In this document: piece by piece, positions 19,975 to 27,917 of the stretch
How the letters are laid out: each line of letters opens with the position of its first letter
How positions within the stretch are numbered: position 1 is the first letter of the stretch
Assembly (NCBI GenBank): GCA_044433115.1
Contig: JAWXTY010000015.1
Location: 1 to 43,813, forward strand
Reading direction: 5' to 3'
DNA from: CAKUIA01 sp044433115
GTDB lineage: Bacteria; Verrucomicrobiota; Verrucomicrobiia; Opitutales; Intestinicryptomonadaceae
DNA length: 43,813 nucleotides
Notes under the pieces: model-generated
Database searches by the model: none
What the model was told of the DNA's origin: nothing
The model's input: the letters and a program-made list of their open reading frames with translations, nothing else
Translations under genes and position numbers: made by a program

Positions 19975-21267
19975 TTAAGCTCTCAATTTTAGAGAATTTC
20001 CGTGTGCGTCCAACTTTTCCATTCTAGCAAAAGCGTCTACAACTTCCATAGCCTTCTTTGCAGACTTTTCGTCGTACTTCACATAAGAGCTACGCCTCAT
20101 AAAGTCTATTGCTTGCAAGCCACTTGAAAACCTGCCTGTCCTACCTGTAGGTAGCGTGTGGCTTGGTCCTGCTGTGAAGTCGCCCAATACTGTAGGGGTA
20201 TAATCGCCTATCAACATTGCACCTGCTGTCTTTACATTCTTTTCTAAAAATGGCAAGTGCTTTTTGTCAACGTGAAATTCCATATGCTCTGGAGATATAT
20301 AATTAGCCACTAAAGCAGCGTCTGTCATATTTGTACAATGTATAATATAAGTTGCAATATCTATAATCTTTTCGAGCTTTTCTCTTCTTGATAATAACTT
20401 CGCTTGCCTTTCAACTTCCTTTAATACTTTGGCTACTAGTGCCTTAGAAGTTGTAACAAAAAATATCTTTTCCTTACCTGAGCCGTGTTCTGCCTGAGAG
20501 AGCAAATCAGCTGCAATAAACTTTGCCTTTGCAGTGGAGTCAGCTAGTACCAAAACTTCGCTTGGCCCTGGTAGCAAGTCGCAACCAACTACACCAAACA
20601 TCTGCCTCTTTGCCTCTATAACAAAAGCATTACCTGGTCCAAATAGCTTGTCGACTGCCTTTACAGACTCAGTGCCAAGAGACATCGCTGCAATCGCCTG
20701 AGCTCCCCCTATCTTATAAATTTCATCTATACCCAACAAAGCAAGAGCTGTCAATAAGTGCGAATTAACCTTGTTATCGCTAGAAACTGGCGTGCATACA
20801 CAAATTTCAGGACAACCTGCCTGTTTTGCCAAAACTGCTGTCATTACTACACTAGATACCAATGGAACTTGCCCACCTGGTATATACAAACCAACACGCT
20901 CTATAGGGTAGAAATTCTCGCCTATTATAGCTCCGTGTCCATTCTTAGCACGCCACTTCTTAGGCATAGTGTGCTTATGAAAAAGCTTTACATTTGCTAT
21001 AGCTTCCTTGATATATTTCTTATCAGCTGTGCTAACTTCTTTCAACGCAATAGCAATTTCTTCCTTAGAAACTGCAATATTGTTCGCATTTAAACTAGCC
21101 TTATCAAATTTCTCTGCATATTCAAATAAGGCAGCGTCGCCTTTAGCTTTTACATTCGCAATAATATCAGAAACAACTTGGCTAATTTCCTTGTTATCTA
21201 TGCTAACATTTGCAAGCTCTTTTAAGTCTTGCATAAAATTCTTATCTTTAAAGTTTAGTACTTTCAT
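19975..21267 (-). CDS. hisD: Histidinol dehydrogenase
   Basis: Zinc enzyme that oxidises L-histidinol to L-histidine in two NAD+-dependent steps. The 430-residue protein has family motifs ERVGLYIPGG, GPGNAFVIEAKRQ, LLSQAEHG (Gln and His zinc ligands), the catalytic Glu-His in SPEHME, and GPSHTLPTG. It overlaps the end of lspA by 20 nt. The other his genes are not clustered here; only hisC occurs in the window, about 19 kb away, so the pathway is scattered. Confidence 0.96.
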   Translation of the reverse strand: MKVLNFKDKNFMQDLKELANVSIDNKEISQVVSDIIANVKAKGDAALFEYAEKFDKASLNANNIAVSKEEIAIALKEVSTADKKYIKEAIANVKLFHKHTMPKKWRAKNGHGAIIGENFYPIERVGLYIPGGQVPLVSSVVMTAVLAKQAGCPEICVCTPVSSDNKVNSHLLTALALLGIDEIYKIGGAQAIAAMSLGTESVKAVDKLFGPGNAFVIEAKRQMFGVVGCDLLPGPSEVLVLADSTAKAKFIAADLLSQAEHGSGKEKIFFVTTSKALVAKVLKEVERQAKLLSRREKLEKIIDIATYIIHCTNMTDAALVANYISPEHMEFHVDKKHLPFLEKNVKTAGAMLIGDYTPTVLGDFTAGPSHTLPTGRTGRFSSGLQAIDFMRRSSYVKYDEKSAKKAMEVVDAFARMEKLDAHGNSLKLRA

Positions 21268-21796
21268 CTTCTTTCTTCTCTTGCTTTTCGTCTATAGGCA
21301 ATATAAAGGACATAATCAAATAGCTAAATACGCCAAAAAATATAGCCATATCTGCAACATTAAATGCTGGCCAATGATAATCTGCAAAAGGCAAATAGAC
21401 ATCTAAAAAGTCCACCACATGCCCATACATTATTCTATCTAAGAGATTACCTAAAACCCCACCTGCAAATAAGCCCATTGCAACTTGCACTAGCTTAAAT
21501 CTAAATCCAATTTGATGCCTATACAAATACAAAGCCACCAATGTTATTATTGCAATACTACTTAAAAAGTAGGTCTGCCCAGACATCATTCCCCAAGCTG
21601 CACCCTCGTTTGTAACGTGTACTATTCTAAATATTCCATCTATTACATCTACAAAGCTTCTTGCATCGCCATAAGGCAACAATTTTATAATCAATATCTT
21701 AGTTATTTGGTCTAAGACTAAAACGAGCAAAGCACCAAGAATGAAATACTTCGAACTTAGTGCCATTTTTGCTTTTAGTGTAGAGTTAGCCTGCAT
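21248..21796 (-). CDS. lspA: Prolipoprotein signal peptidase (signal peptidase II)
   Basis: Inner-membrane aspartyl protease that cleaves lipoprotein signal peptides; it would process the lipoproteins in this window (efflux adaptor and channel, small lipoprotein at 26305). The 182-residue protein has four TM segments and both catalytic motifs: GGVLGNLLDRIMYGHVVDF and FNVADMAIFFG. The C-terminal tail is short and charged. It starts 7 nt after the DksA-like gene. ATG at 21766 is an alternative start that would remove a 10-residue polar leader. Confidence 0.95.
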   Translation of the reverse strand: MQANSTLKAKMALSSKYFILGALLVLVLDQITKILIIKLLPYGDARSFVDVIDGIFRIVHVTNEGAAWGMMSGQTYFLSSIAIITLVALYLYRHQIGFRFKLVQVAMGLFAGGVLGNLLDRIMYGHVVDFLDVYLPFADYHWPAFNVADMAIFFGVFSYLIMSFILPIDEKQEKKEDESTKL

Positions 21797-21803
21797 AAAA
21801 GAA

Positions 21804-22688
21804 TTATTCGTCTTCCTCGTTATTAAGCTCGTCAGTAATCTCGCCTATGCTTTGTCTAGCACCCAACTTCAACTTTCTAGCCTCATTTTCCTTGGCAATT
21901 TGCCCCTCTATAGAGTAGCGTGCGTAAGGAATTGCAACTAATCTATCTGCTGGAATTTCCTTATGTGTAATTTCACAAATACCATAAGTTCCATCTTTAA
22001 TCCTAGATATAGCTGCCTCAATTTCTTGTACTAAAACTTTATCTTCAGAAAGCATAGTAAAAGCTAAATCACGCTCAAAATTCTCACTGCCAACATCTGC
22101 TTGGTGTTGTCCATAAGACGACAAGTCGCCAGAGTCTTCCTTAACTGACTTATTCAATACCTCAGATGACTTCTCATCTACAACTGCCCTATACTTCTTC
22201 AACAAAGCAACTAGAGCATCGTAATACTCTCTCCACTTTGCAGGTACATCTTTATCAGGTAACAAGCCACTCATTTCTTGTTCTTGAGGGTTAAAGCCCA
22301 AAATGTCCATTATAGAAGCAGCCACCAAAGGTTTTTTAGGAGCAACTGGTATCTTTATAGAAGCCTTACGCTCTTTTTTAGCAGGCTTTTTTGCCTTAAC
22401 TTCTTGAACTTGTTCAACTTCCTTAGCCTTTTCGCTCTTGATTTCTTCCAAGACAGCCAAAACTTCCTCCACAGTCATATATATAGACGCAGAAGGGCGT
22501 ATATGCTCTTTTCTTGCAGTCTTTGCTGTAGCTTTCTTATTCTTAGGCAAGTCCTTAAATAGCTCTTTAGTATCAATTAAGTCAACTATGCTAATAGTGC
22601 TTGCCTTAGTCTTTTTAGATGCAGGTGTTTTTTTTGCACCTGCTGTTTTTTTAGACTCCGCCTTTTTATTTGTATCAGCCTTTTTCAT
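21804..22688 (-). CDS. DksA/TraR-family protein with long N-terminal extension and degenerate zinc finger
   Basis: 294 residues. The first ~130 are Lys/Ala-rich and low complexity (KKTAGAKKTPASKKTK and similar). The C-terminal ~150 match the DksA coiled coil and C4 zinc-finger region, with DLSSYGQHQADVGSENFERD and then YGICEITHKEIPADRLVAIP. Of the four zinc Cys expected, only one is visible (about residue 238). DksA binds RNA polymerase and tunes rRNA and amino-acid promoters with ppGpp; whether this version does so is inference. The TYGICEIT-to-RYSIEGQ outline remains, so the fold probably persists without metal. It is co-oriented with ileS upstream and lspA downstream. Confidence 0.88.
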   Translation of the reverse strand: MKKADTNKKAESKKTAGAKKTPASKKTKASTISIVDLIDTKELFKDLPKNKKATAKTARKEHIRPSASIYMTVEEVLAVLEEIKSEKAKEVEQVQEVKAKKPAKKERKASIKIPVAPKKPLVAASIMDILGFNPQEQEMSGLLPDKDVPAKWREYYDALVALLKKYRAVVDEKSSEVLNKSVKEDSGDLSSYGQHQADVGSENFERDLAFTMLSEDKVLVQEIEAAISRIKDGTYGICEITHKEIPADRLVAIPYARYSIEGQIAKENEARKLKLGARQSIGEITDELNNEEDE

Positions 22689-22742
22689 AATTATAATCTA
22701 TTAAATTTCTAATTTATTAATATTCAACAAAATAGCACGAAA

Positions 22743-25517
22743 CTATTTTATTGAAGCACATCTTTCGCACAAGCCATCTTCATTGAGAGCATCTACAGTT
22801 CTCCAGCATCTACAGCACTTTTGACCCTCTGCAGGGCTTGCTTGTATAGACATAGTCTCAAACTTGCCCTCTAAGATTTTAACCTTAGATACAATAAATA
22901 GCTCAGCTAACTTATCGGCATATTCTGCCAAAATCTTAGCGTCATCGCTTTCAGCATTTAGCATTATTTCGATTTCTGCTTCTAAGCTCTTGCCAATCAA
23001 TTTTTCCTTACGCAATCTTTCAAGCTCTTCGTTTACTAAGTCTCTAATTTCAAAGATACGCTCCATTGCCACATAAGTCTTTTCGTCTAAATACTTATCA
23101 GTATCTTCAGGCCAAGAGCATAAATGTATAGAGTCCTCAGAATATTCCTTGCCATTAAACATAGAATAAGCCTCTTCGCAAGTGAAAGCCAATATAGGAG
23201 ATAATATCTTCAAGAAGCTATTCATTATCAAATATATAGCAGTTTGAGAAGACCTACGTTCCTTAGAGTTCGCTGCAAAAGTATAGAGCCTATCCTTTAA
23301 TATATCGTGGTAAATCCTAGACATTGTTACCCCACAGAATATATCTATAAGCCTGTAAATCCTATGGAACTCATAAGCCTCATAAGCTGTTTCACAATCC
23401 TTAACTAACAAGGCAAGCTTGTGCATAGCCCACTTGTCTATAGTGTCCATATCTGCAACATCTACAGCGTCTTTTGCATAATCAAAGTCATACAAGTTAC
23501 CCAACTGATACATTATAGTATTTCTAATGCCTCTATAAGCATTAGCTACGTGTTGCAAAATGCCATCTGAAATAGGTATATCGCTTTGGTAGTCCTCAGA
23601 GCTTATCCACAAACGAATAATATCTGCACCCCACTTGCCTACATAAGAATCTGCAGTTTGTGGCTTTGCGTCGCTCTTAGAAATCTTCTTTCTGTCCTCG
23701 TTTACTATAAATCCGTGCGTAATTACCTTTTTATAAGGAGCTTTGCCCTTAGCAATAGTTGCAGTCCACAAAGAACTTTGGAACCAACCTCTATGTTGGT
23801 CAGAGCCTTCTAAGTATAAATCTGCAGGCCAAGACAATTTTGGATTTTTATCTAAGACTACCATATGGCTACTACCAGAGTCTATCCAAACGTCTAGCGT
23901 GTCTGTACCCTTCTTTAGCGTGTCTTTAGCACCCCAATTTGCAGGTATTTCAATGCCTTCGAGCAATTCTGTTTCGCTTTGCTCAAACCAAATATTTGTA
24001 CCAGCTGTTTCAACTTTGTCAGCTAATGCTTCAACTACCTTTGCATCAAGGTGAGCTACGCCATCTGCGTCGTAAAATGCAGGGATTGGCACACCCCAAG
24101 AACGCTGACGAGAAATACACCAGTCTGGACGAGCCTCAACTGTAGACCTAATGCGATTTTCGCCCCAAGTTGGTATCCACGCTACATCTGAAATATTATC
24201 TACAGCTTGTTGCCTTACACCATTTTCGTCTAAAGACACAAACCACTGATCCATCGCTCTAAATATTACAGGAGTCTTACTTCTCCAACAATGCGGATAT
24301 TGGTGGCTAATCTTTGCCAACTTCAATAGAGAACCATTTGCCTCTATCTTTTCTAAAACCTTTATATTTGCTTGGCTCTTAGACTTTGTCTCTAATACGC
24401 TAATACCAACTAAGTCAGCAGGAACTTGACCATCGTCTATATAACGACCATCGTCGTCTATAGGGCAATATACCTCTAAGCCATTTGCCAAGCCACTTTG
24501 ATAGTCGTCTAAGCCGTGTCCAGGGGCAATGTGTACGCAACCTGTGCCATTATCTGCAGTCAAATATGTCGCATTAATTATAGGGGAAGCTCTATCTATA
24601 AATGGGTGGCGTGTTGCCAAGCCTTCTAAGTCCTTACCCTTTGCAAGAGCCTTAACTGTAGCGTTTTCTAAGCCAACTGCTGCGATAAAGTCGTCTGCAC
24701 GCAATGAGGCAACCACAAAGTTACCCTTTTCGCTACTTACCAAAGAATAATCAAAGTCTGGGTGAACTGCTATAGCCATATTTGAAGGAAGTGTCCAAGG
24801 AGTAGTAGTCCATATAACTGCACTTGCTTCTTCTAAACCCAACTTTTCTAAAGACTTTGCGTCAAACTTAAATGCTACCCAAATTGAGTCGCTCGTATGC
24901 TCTTGATATTCAATTTCAGCTTCAGCCAACGCTGTTTTGCAAGGTATAGACCAATATACTGGCTTCTTGCTTCTATATACTAAACCACGTTCAATAAACT
25001 TTGCAAAAGTTCTCAATATGCCAGCTTCGTATGCAGGGTTCTTAGTCTTATACTCATCATTCCAATCAGCTAAAACACCCAAACGCTTGAATTGACCACG
25101 TTGCTTTTCTATATAACTTTCAGAAAAGGAAGCACACTCTGTCCTCAAATCTGCTAAAGAAAGCATACGCTTTTCGTCTCTTAGCATTTTTGCAACTTTA
25201 TGTTCTATAGGCAAACCATGGCAGTCCCAACCTGGTAAATATGGAACTTTAAAGCCACGTATAGTTTTGTATTTAACTATGATGTCTTTTAAAATTTTGT
25301 TTAGAGCAGTACCTATGTGTACATCGCCATTAGTGAAAGGAGGACCATCGTGCAAGACAAACTTTGGAGCGTCTTTACGGTTTTCTTGTATCTTTTCATA
25401 CAAATTAATATCTGCCCAATGTTTAATGCGTTGAGGTTCACGTTTAACCAAATCGCCTCTCATAGGGAAGCTAGTTTTTGGTAAGTTCAAAGTATCCTTG
25501 TAATCTATCTGTGCCAT
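22743..25517 (-). CDS. ileS: Isoleucyl-tRNA synthetase
   Basis: Class Ia synthetase charging tRNA-Ile, with a CP1 editing domain. The 924-residue protein has a HIGH-type motif in PPFTNGDVHIGTALNK (His-Ile-Gly-Thr), the KMSKS-type motif as KKISKS, WTTTPWTLPSN in the editing domain, and a C-terminal zinc finger (CCRCWRT, later CERC). I chose ATG 25517; a TTG three codons earlier is in frame. No clear ribosome site precedes it. A perfect ribosome site plus a 7-codon reading frame lies about 40 nt further upstream (25554-25577). The ileS-dksA-like-lspA-hisD-nadE-hemL genes form a long minus-strand run. Confidence 0.97.
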   Translation of the reverse strand: MAQIDYKDTLNLPKTSFPMRGDLVKREPQRIKHWADINLYEKIQENRKDAPKFVLHDGPPFTNGDVHIGTALNKILKDIIVKYKTIRGFKVPYLPGWDCHGLPIEHKVAKMLRDEKRMLSLADLRTECASFSESYIEKQRGQFKRLGVLADWNDEYKTKNPAYEAGILRTFAKFIERGLVYRSKKPVYWSIPCKTALAEAEIEYQEHTSDSIWVAFKFDAKSLEKLGLEEASAVIWTTTPWTLPSNMAIAVHPDFDYSLVSSEKGNFVVASLRADDFIAAVGLENATVKALAKGKDLEGLATRHPFIDRASPIINATYLTADNGTGCVHIAPGHGLDDYQSGLANGLEVYCPIDDDGRYIDDGQVPADLVGISVLETKSKSQANIKVLEKIEANGSLLKLAKISHQYPHCWRSKTPVIFRAMDQWFVSLDENGVRQQAVDNISDVAWIPTWGENRIRSTVEARPDWCISRQRSWGVPIPAFYDADGVAHLDAKVVEALADKVETAGTNIWFEQSETELLEGIEIPANWGAKDTLKKGTDTLDVWIDSGSSHMVVLDKNPKLSWPADLYLEGSDQHRGWFQSSLWTATIAKGKAPYKKVITHGFIVNEDRKKISKSDAKPQTADSYVGKWGADIIRLWISSEDYQSDIPISDGILQHVANAYRGIRNTIMYQLGNLYDFDYAKDAVDVADMDTIDKWAMHKLALLVKDCETAYEAYEFHRIYRLIDIFCGVTMSRIYHDILKDRLYTFAANSKERRSSQTAIYLIMNSFLKILSPILAFTCEEAYSMFNGKEYSEDSIHLCSWPEDTDKYLDEKTYVAMERIFEIRDLVNEELERLRKEKLIGKSLEAEIEIMLNAESDDAKILAEYADKLAELFIVSKVKILEGKFETMSIQASPAEGQKCCRCWRTVDALNEDGLCERCASIK

Positions 25518-25553
25518 TTTATTCAATTTAAAAATATTAAGGGCAAATTTTGC

Positions 25554-25577
25554 CTAAAATCGCCAATCTGTCAACAT
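25554..25577 (-). CDS. Possible 7-codon leader ORF upstream of ileS
   Basis: On the minus strand AAGGAGGT is followed by a 4-nt spacer and ATG, then codons for MLTDWRF and TAG. Strong ribosome sites are rare among the genes here, which makes this one stand out. A GGCAAATTTTGCC-type inverted repeat follows the stop, before ileS. It contains no Ile codon, so classical Ile attenuation does not fit. The TTGACA inside it could instead be the -35 box of an ileS promoter. Chance is not excluded. Confidence 0.3.
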   Translation of the reverse strand: MLTDWRF

Positions 25578-25696
25578 ATTTACCTCCTTATATATAAATA
25601 AGTGGCATTTTCTATAAAATATGCAAAAAAATCAGCTAAACTATAAGGACTTAAGGGCTATTGAGAAAAAAACTTTAAAAAAAATCAATTCTACGC

Positions 25697-25727
25697 TTGA
25701 CTTTATTTGTTAAACTCGGTTTTATCT
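25697..25727 (+). promoter_or_regulatory. Candidate promoter of rpmJ-rpmE
   Basis: TTGACT at 25697-25702 followed by the AT-rich TTTATCTATT at 25721-25730 at an acceptable spacing, about 35 nt before the rpmJ start. It is divergent from ileS. Confidence 0.4.
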
Positions 25728-25759
25728 ATTCTTTTACAAAATTTAAGAAAGCTTTAGAC

Positions 25760-25885
25760 ATGAAAGTTGTATCATCAATAAAATCACTAAAAACACGTCA
25801 TCCAGACTGCAAAGTAGTTCGCAGAAATGGTAAAATATACGTAATTTGCAAATCAAACCCTCGCTTTAAAGCAAAGCAAGGCTAA
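25760..25885 (+). CDS. rpmJ: 50S ribosomal protein L36
   Basis: A 41-residue protein starting MKVVSSIKSLKTRHPDCKVV and ending FKAKQG. The sequence and length match the alternative (YkgO-like) L36 group: it keeps Cys 18 and another Cys near 32 but not the full CxxC...C...H zinc ribbon of the 37-residue form. I chose ATG 25760; the reading frame is open upstream to 25697, but that part does not resemble L36. rpmE follows 27 nt downstream. Confidence 0.93.
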   Translation: MKVVSSIKSLKTRHPDCKVVRRNGKIYVICKSNPRFKAKQG

Positions 25886-25912
25886 TTTAACAGAGAGTAA
25901 AGGCATAGATAA

Positions 25913-26164
25913 ATGAAAAAAGAAGGACATCCAGAATATTATCCAGTTTGTTTCTCTGACGTATCTACAGGTACTAAGTTTTACACAAAATCAACAATGA
26001 AGAGCAGACAAACTGAAGTTGTAGACGGCGTAGAATATTTCGTAGTAGTAAGAGACGTAACAGCAGATTCTCACCCAGCATATACAGGTGAAAAGCGTTT
26101 CGTAGACACAGCTGGCAGAGTAGAAAAGTTCAACAAGAAGTTCTCTCGCCAACGTGCGAAATAA
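25913..26164 (+). CDS. rpmE2: 50S ribosomal protein L31, type B
   Basis: 83-residue type B L31 (HPEYYPVCFSDVSTGTKF, then SHPAYTGEKRFVDTAGRVEKFNKK). Type B lacks the zinc-binding CxxC of type A; only one Cys remains here. Together with the Cys-poor L36 this pair would not depend much on zinc; in other bacteria such forms are often used under zinc limitation, but here they may be the only copies. An intrinsic terminator follows. Confidence 0.95.
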   Translation: MKKEGHPEYYPVCFSDVSTGTKFYTKSTMKSRQTEVVDGVEYFVVVRDVTADSHPAYTGEKRFVDTAGRVEKFNKKFSRQRAK

Positions 26165-26187
26165 TTTCTCAAAGAAATCATTTTCAA

Positions 26188-26216
26188 AAAAGCTCCCCTC
26201 AAAGGAGCTTTTTTTG
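26188..26216 (+). terminator. Intrinsic terminator after rpmE
   Basis: A 9-bp stem AAAAGCTCC/GGAGCTTTT with a 7-nt loop (CCTCAAA), overlapping a run of T residues, about 25 nt after the L31 stop codon. Confidence 0.9.
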
Positions 26217-26304
26217 TGTCTATACACAAGAGCTAATTCAAAACAAGCCAATCTTTTAATATTTCAAGAAACTGTATTCCGAAAATCTTGTCTTTTATAT
26301 AGAT

Positions 26305-26493
26305 ATGGGAAAGATTAAAATATTATTAATTATGGTGGCGATGGCTCTTTCTGCTTGTTGCAAGAATGAGGAGAAAAAAGCTCCGCAGTTTACGAATGAA
26401 TATTTCTATAGCGAAGAGGGAGTTGTAATAACAGAAGTAGCAAATGTACACACAGGTGCAGGCGTGCGTCGCTCAGACCCAGATATGAACTAA
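26305..26493 (+). CDS. Small lipoprotein of unknown function
   Basis: 62 residues. A signal peptide of about 17 residues ends in lipobox LSAC; the next residue is also Cys. The mature part (about 44 residues) is polar and has no recognised domain. A terminator-like hairpin lies about 65 nt downstream and the L31 terminator upstream, so it is probably its own transcription unit. LspA (21248) would process it. Confidence 0.65.
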   Translation: MGKIKILLIMVAMALSACCKNEEKKAPQFTNEYFYSEEGVVITEVANVHTGAGVRRSDPDMN

Positions 26494-26556
26494 TTTAAAC
26501 TTTGATTTAACACTCATACATAACTAAAAACCACAGCATTTAAGCTGAACTAAACT

Positions 26557-26621
26557 AAGAGCAAGACTTTCACCTTTTCTTTAAAACAAAAAAGAAAATG
26601 GAAAATTCTTGCTCTTTTTTT
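26557..26621 (+). terminator. Likely intrinsic terminator after the small lipoprotein
   Basis: A long stem: AAGAGCAAG at 26557 pairs with CTTGCTCTT ending about 26616, continued inward by CTTTTCTTT/AAGAAAATG-type pairing, and followed by seven T residues. Confidence 0.8.
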
Positions 26622-26746
26622 GCAAAACCTTCGCCCTAACCTCAAATGCAACTATATAACAAACAACAACTTAGCCCCAAACTTCGCCCTTGAAAAAGTA
26701 AAAAATAAAGCTTTACAAGTATTAAGAAACATACTTAAATAAAAAT

Positions 26747-26977
26747 ATGAAAAAGCTAATAATTTTATTTGCAATATCTCTAGTAGGCGAGCTATTAACA
26801 GTTGTATACATATTTCAAAAGATGTCGAAAGTAGACGAAGCAATGTCTGCAAGTGAATTTGCAAATATGATGACAACGCCTATAATACTATTTGCTGTGT
26901 GGGCTGTGCTGTTTTGGCTTACGCTGATAGCTATGACGTACTTGGTAGTCAAAAAAATACTGGACAAAAGAGCATAA
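26747..26977 (+). CDS. Small two-TM membrane protein of unknown function
   Basis: 76 residues with two hydrophobic helices (about residues 3-22 and 45-68), a short polar link and a C-terminal VVKKILDKRA. It has no recognised domain. It starts 47 nt before the Sel1-repeat gene, possibly in the same transcript. Confidence is moderate because the protein is short, but start, hydrophobic pattern and position agree. Confidence 0.55.
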   Translation: MKKLIILFAISLVGELLTVVYIFQKMSKVDEAMSASEFANMMTTPIILFAVWAVLFWLTLIAMTYLVVKKILDKRA

Positions 26978-27023
26978 TTGCACTTTTATTAGATATACAA
27001 AACACTCTTTAACCCCTATTAAA

Positions 27024-27836
27024 ATGAAAAAATTCAAAAGCATAATCACAATATTCTTAGCCCTTAGTGCCAGCACTCTAATAGAAGCAAAGGAGCTTTC
27101 GCAAAATTTCAAGGATACTAAAGTTCTTGCAGATAAAGGCGAAGCAAAGGCTCAGTGCGAGCTTGCAATACTCTATTTGCGTGGCAAAGAAGTCAGCAAG
27201 GACGACAAACTAGCTATAGAATATTTTGAAAAATCTGCAGAACAAGGCTATGCCTCTGCTCAGTGCTACCTTGGAGGTTTTTATATGCGAGGGGCAGCTG
27301 GTATGCCCCAAGACGACCAAAAAGCCTTTGAATACCACACTAAAGCCGCTGCACAAAATTACCCTAATGCCCTATATAAACTTGGGCTTCACTATCTCAT
27401 AAAGGAGCAAAACCACGCTAAGGCTTTTGAGCTATTCGAAAATGCGGCAAATCAAGACCAAAAATTTGCCCAGTACGAATTGGCTAATCTTTATTTACGA
27501 GGCAATGGCGTTGAGCAAAATTACGAAAAAGCCTTTGAGTATTTCCAAAAAGCTACAAAGGGAGGTATTCCAGATGTCCTTCTTTCAGACGCTCTATATA
27601 CTCTTGCTACTTTATATACTGAGGGCAAAGGTGTTGAAAAAGACGACGCCAAAGCCTTTGAATATTATAAGCAAGCTGCAGAAAAGAAATCTAGCTCAAG
27701 TGCATTCCACTACACTTTGGGCAAGCTATACATAGAGGGCAAAGGCGTTGAAAAGAATGAAGAAGAGGGCTTAAAGTGGATAAAAAAATCAGCGAGCAAG
27801 GGTTATCTTGACGCTAAGGAGTTTTTAAAGAAATAA
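27024..27836 (+). CDS. Secreted Sel1-like repeat (TPR) protein
   Basis: 270 residues: a signal peptide (about 1-22), then about six Sel1-like repeats of 36 residues, for example AQCELAILYLRGKEVSKDD, AQCYLGGFYMRGAAGMPQDD, AQYELANLYLRGNGVEQNY and LYTEGKGVEKDDAKAFEYYK. Sel1 repeats form alpha-alpha solenoids that bind proteins. The location is periplasmic or extracellular; the partner is unknown. It is convergent with the sulfatase. Confidence 0.88.
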   Translation: MKKFKSIITIFLALSASTLIEAKELSQNFKDTKVLADKGEAKAQCELAILYLRGKEVSKDDKLAIEYFEKSAEQGYASAQCYLGGFYMRGAAGMPQDDQKAFEYHTKAAAQNYPNALYKLGLHYLIKEQNHAKAFELFENAANQDQKFAQYELANLYLRGNGVEQNYEKAFEYFQKATKGGIPDVLLSDALYTLATLYTEGKGVEKDDAKAFEYYKQAAEKKSSSSAFHYTLGKLYIEGKGVEKNEEEGLKWIKKSASKGYLDAKEFLKK

Positions 27837-27917
27837 AGACGCTGTCAATATTCTTTAAGCTCACGCCGACAAGATGGGATTTTATCAAAATACCATCAAT
27901 GAAAACCTGCCTTATCC

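Noticed and set aside
25697..25759. Upstream extension of L36
   Set aside because: The frame is open, but the extra residues are hydrophobic and foreign to L36, and the family start is at 25760.
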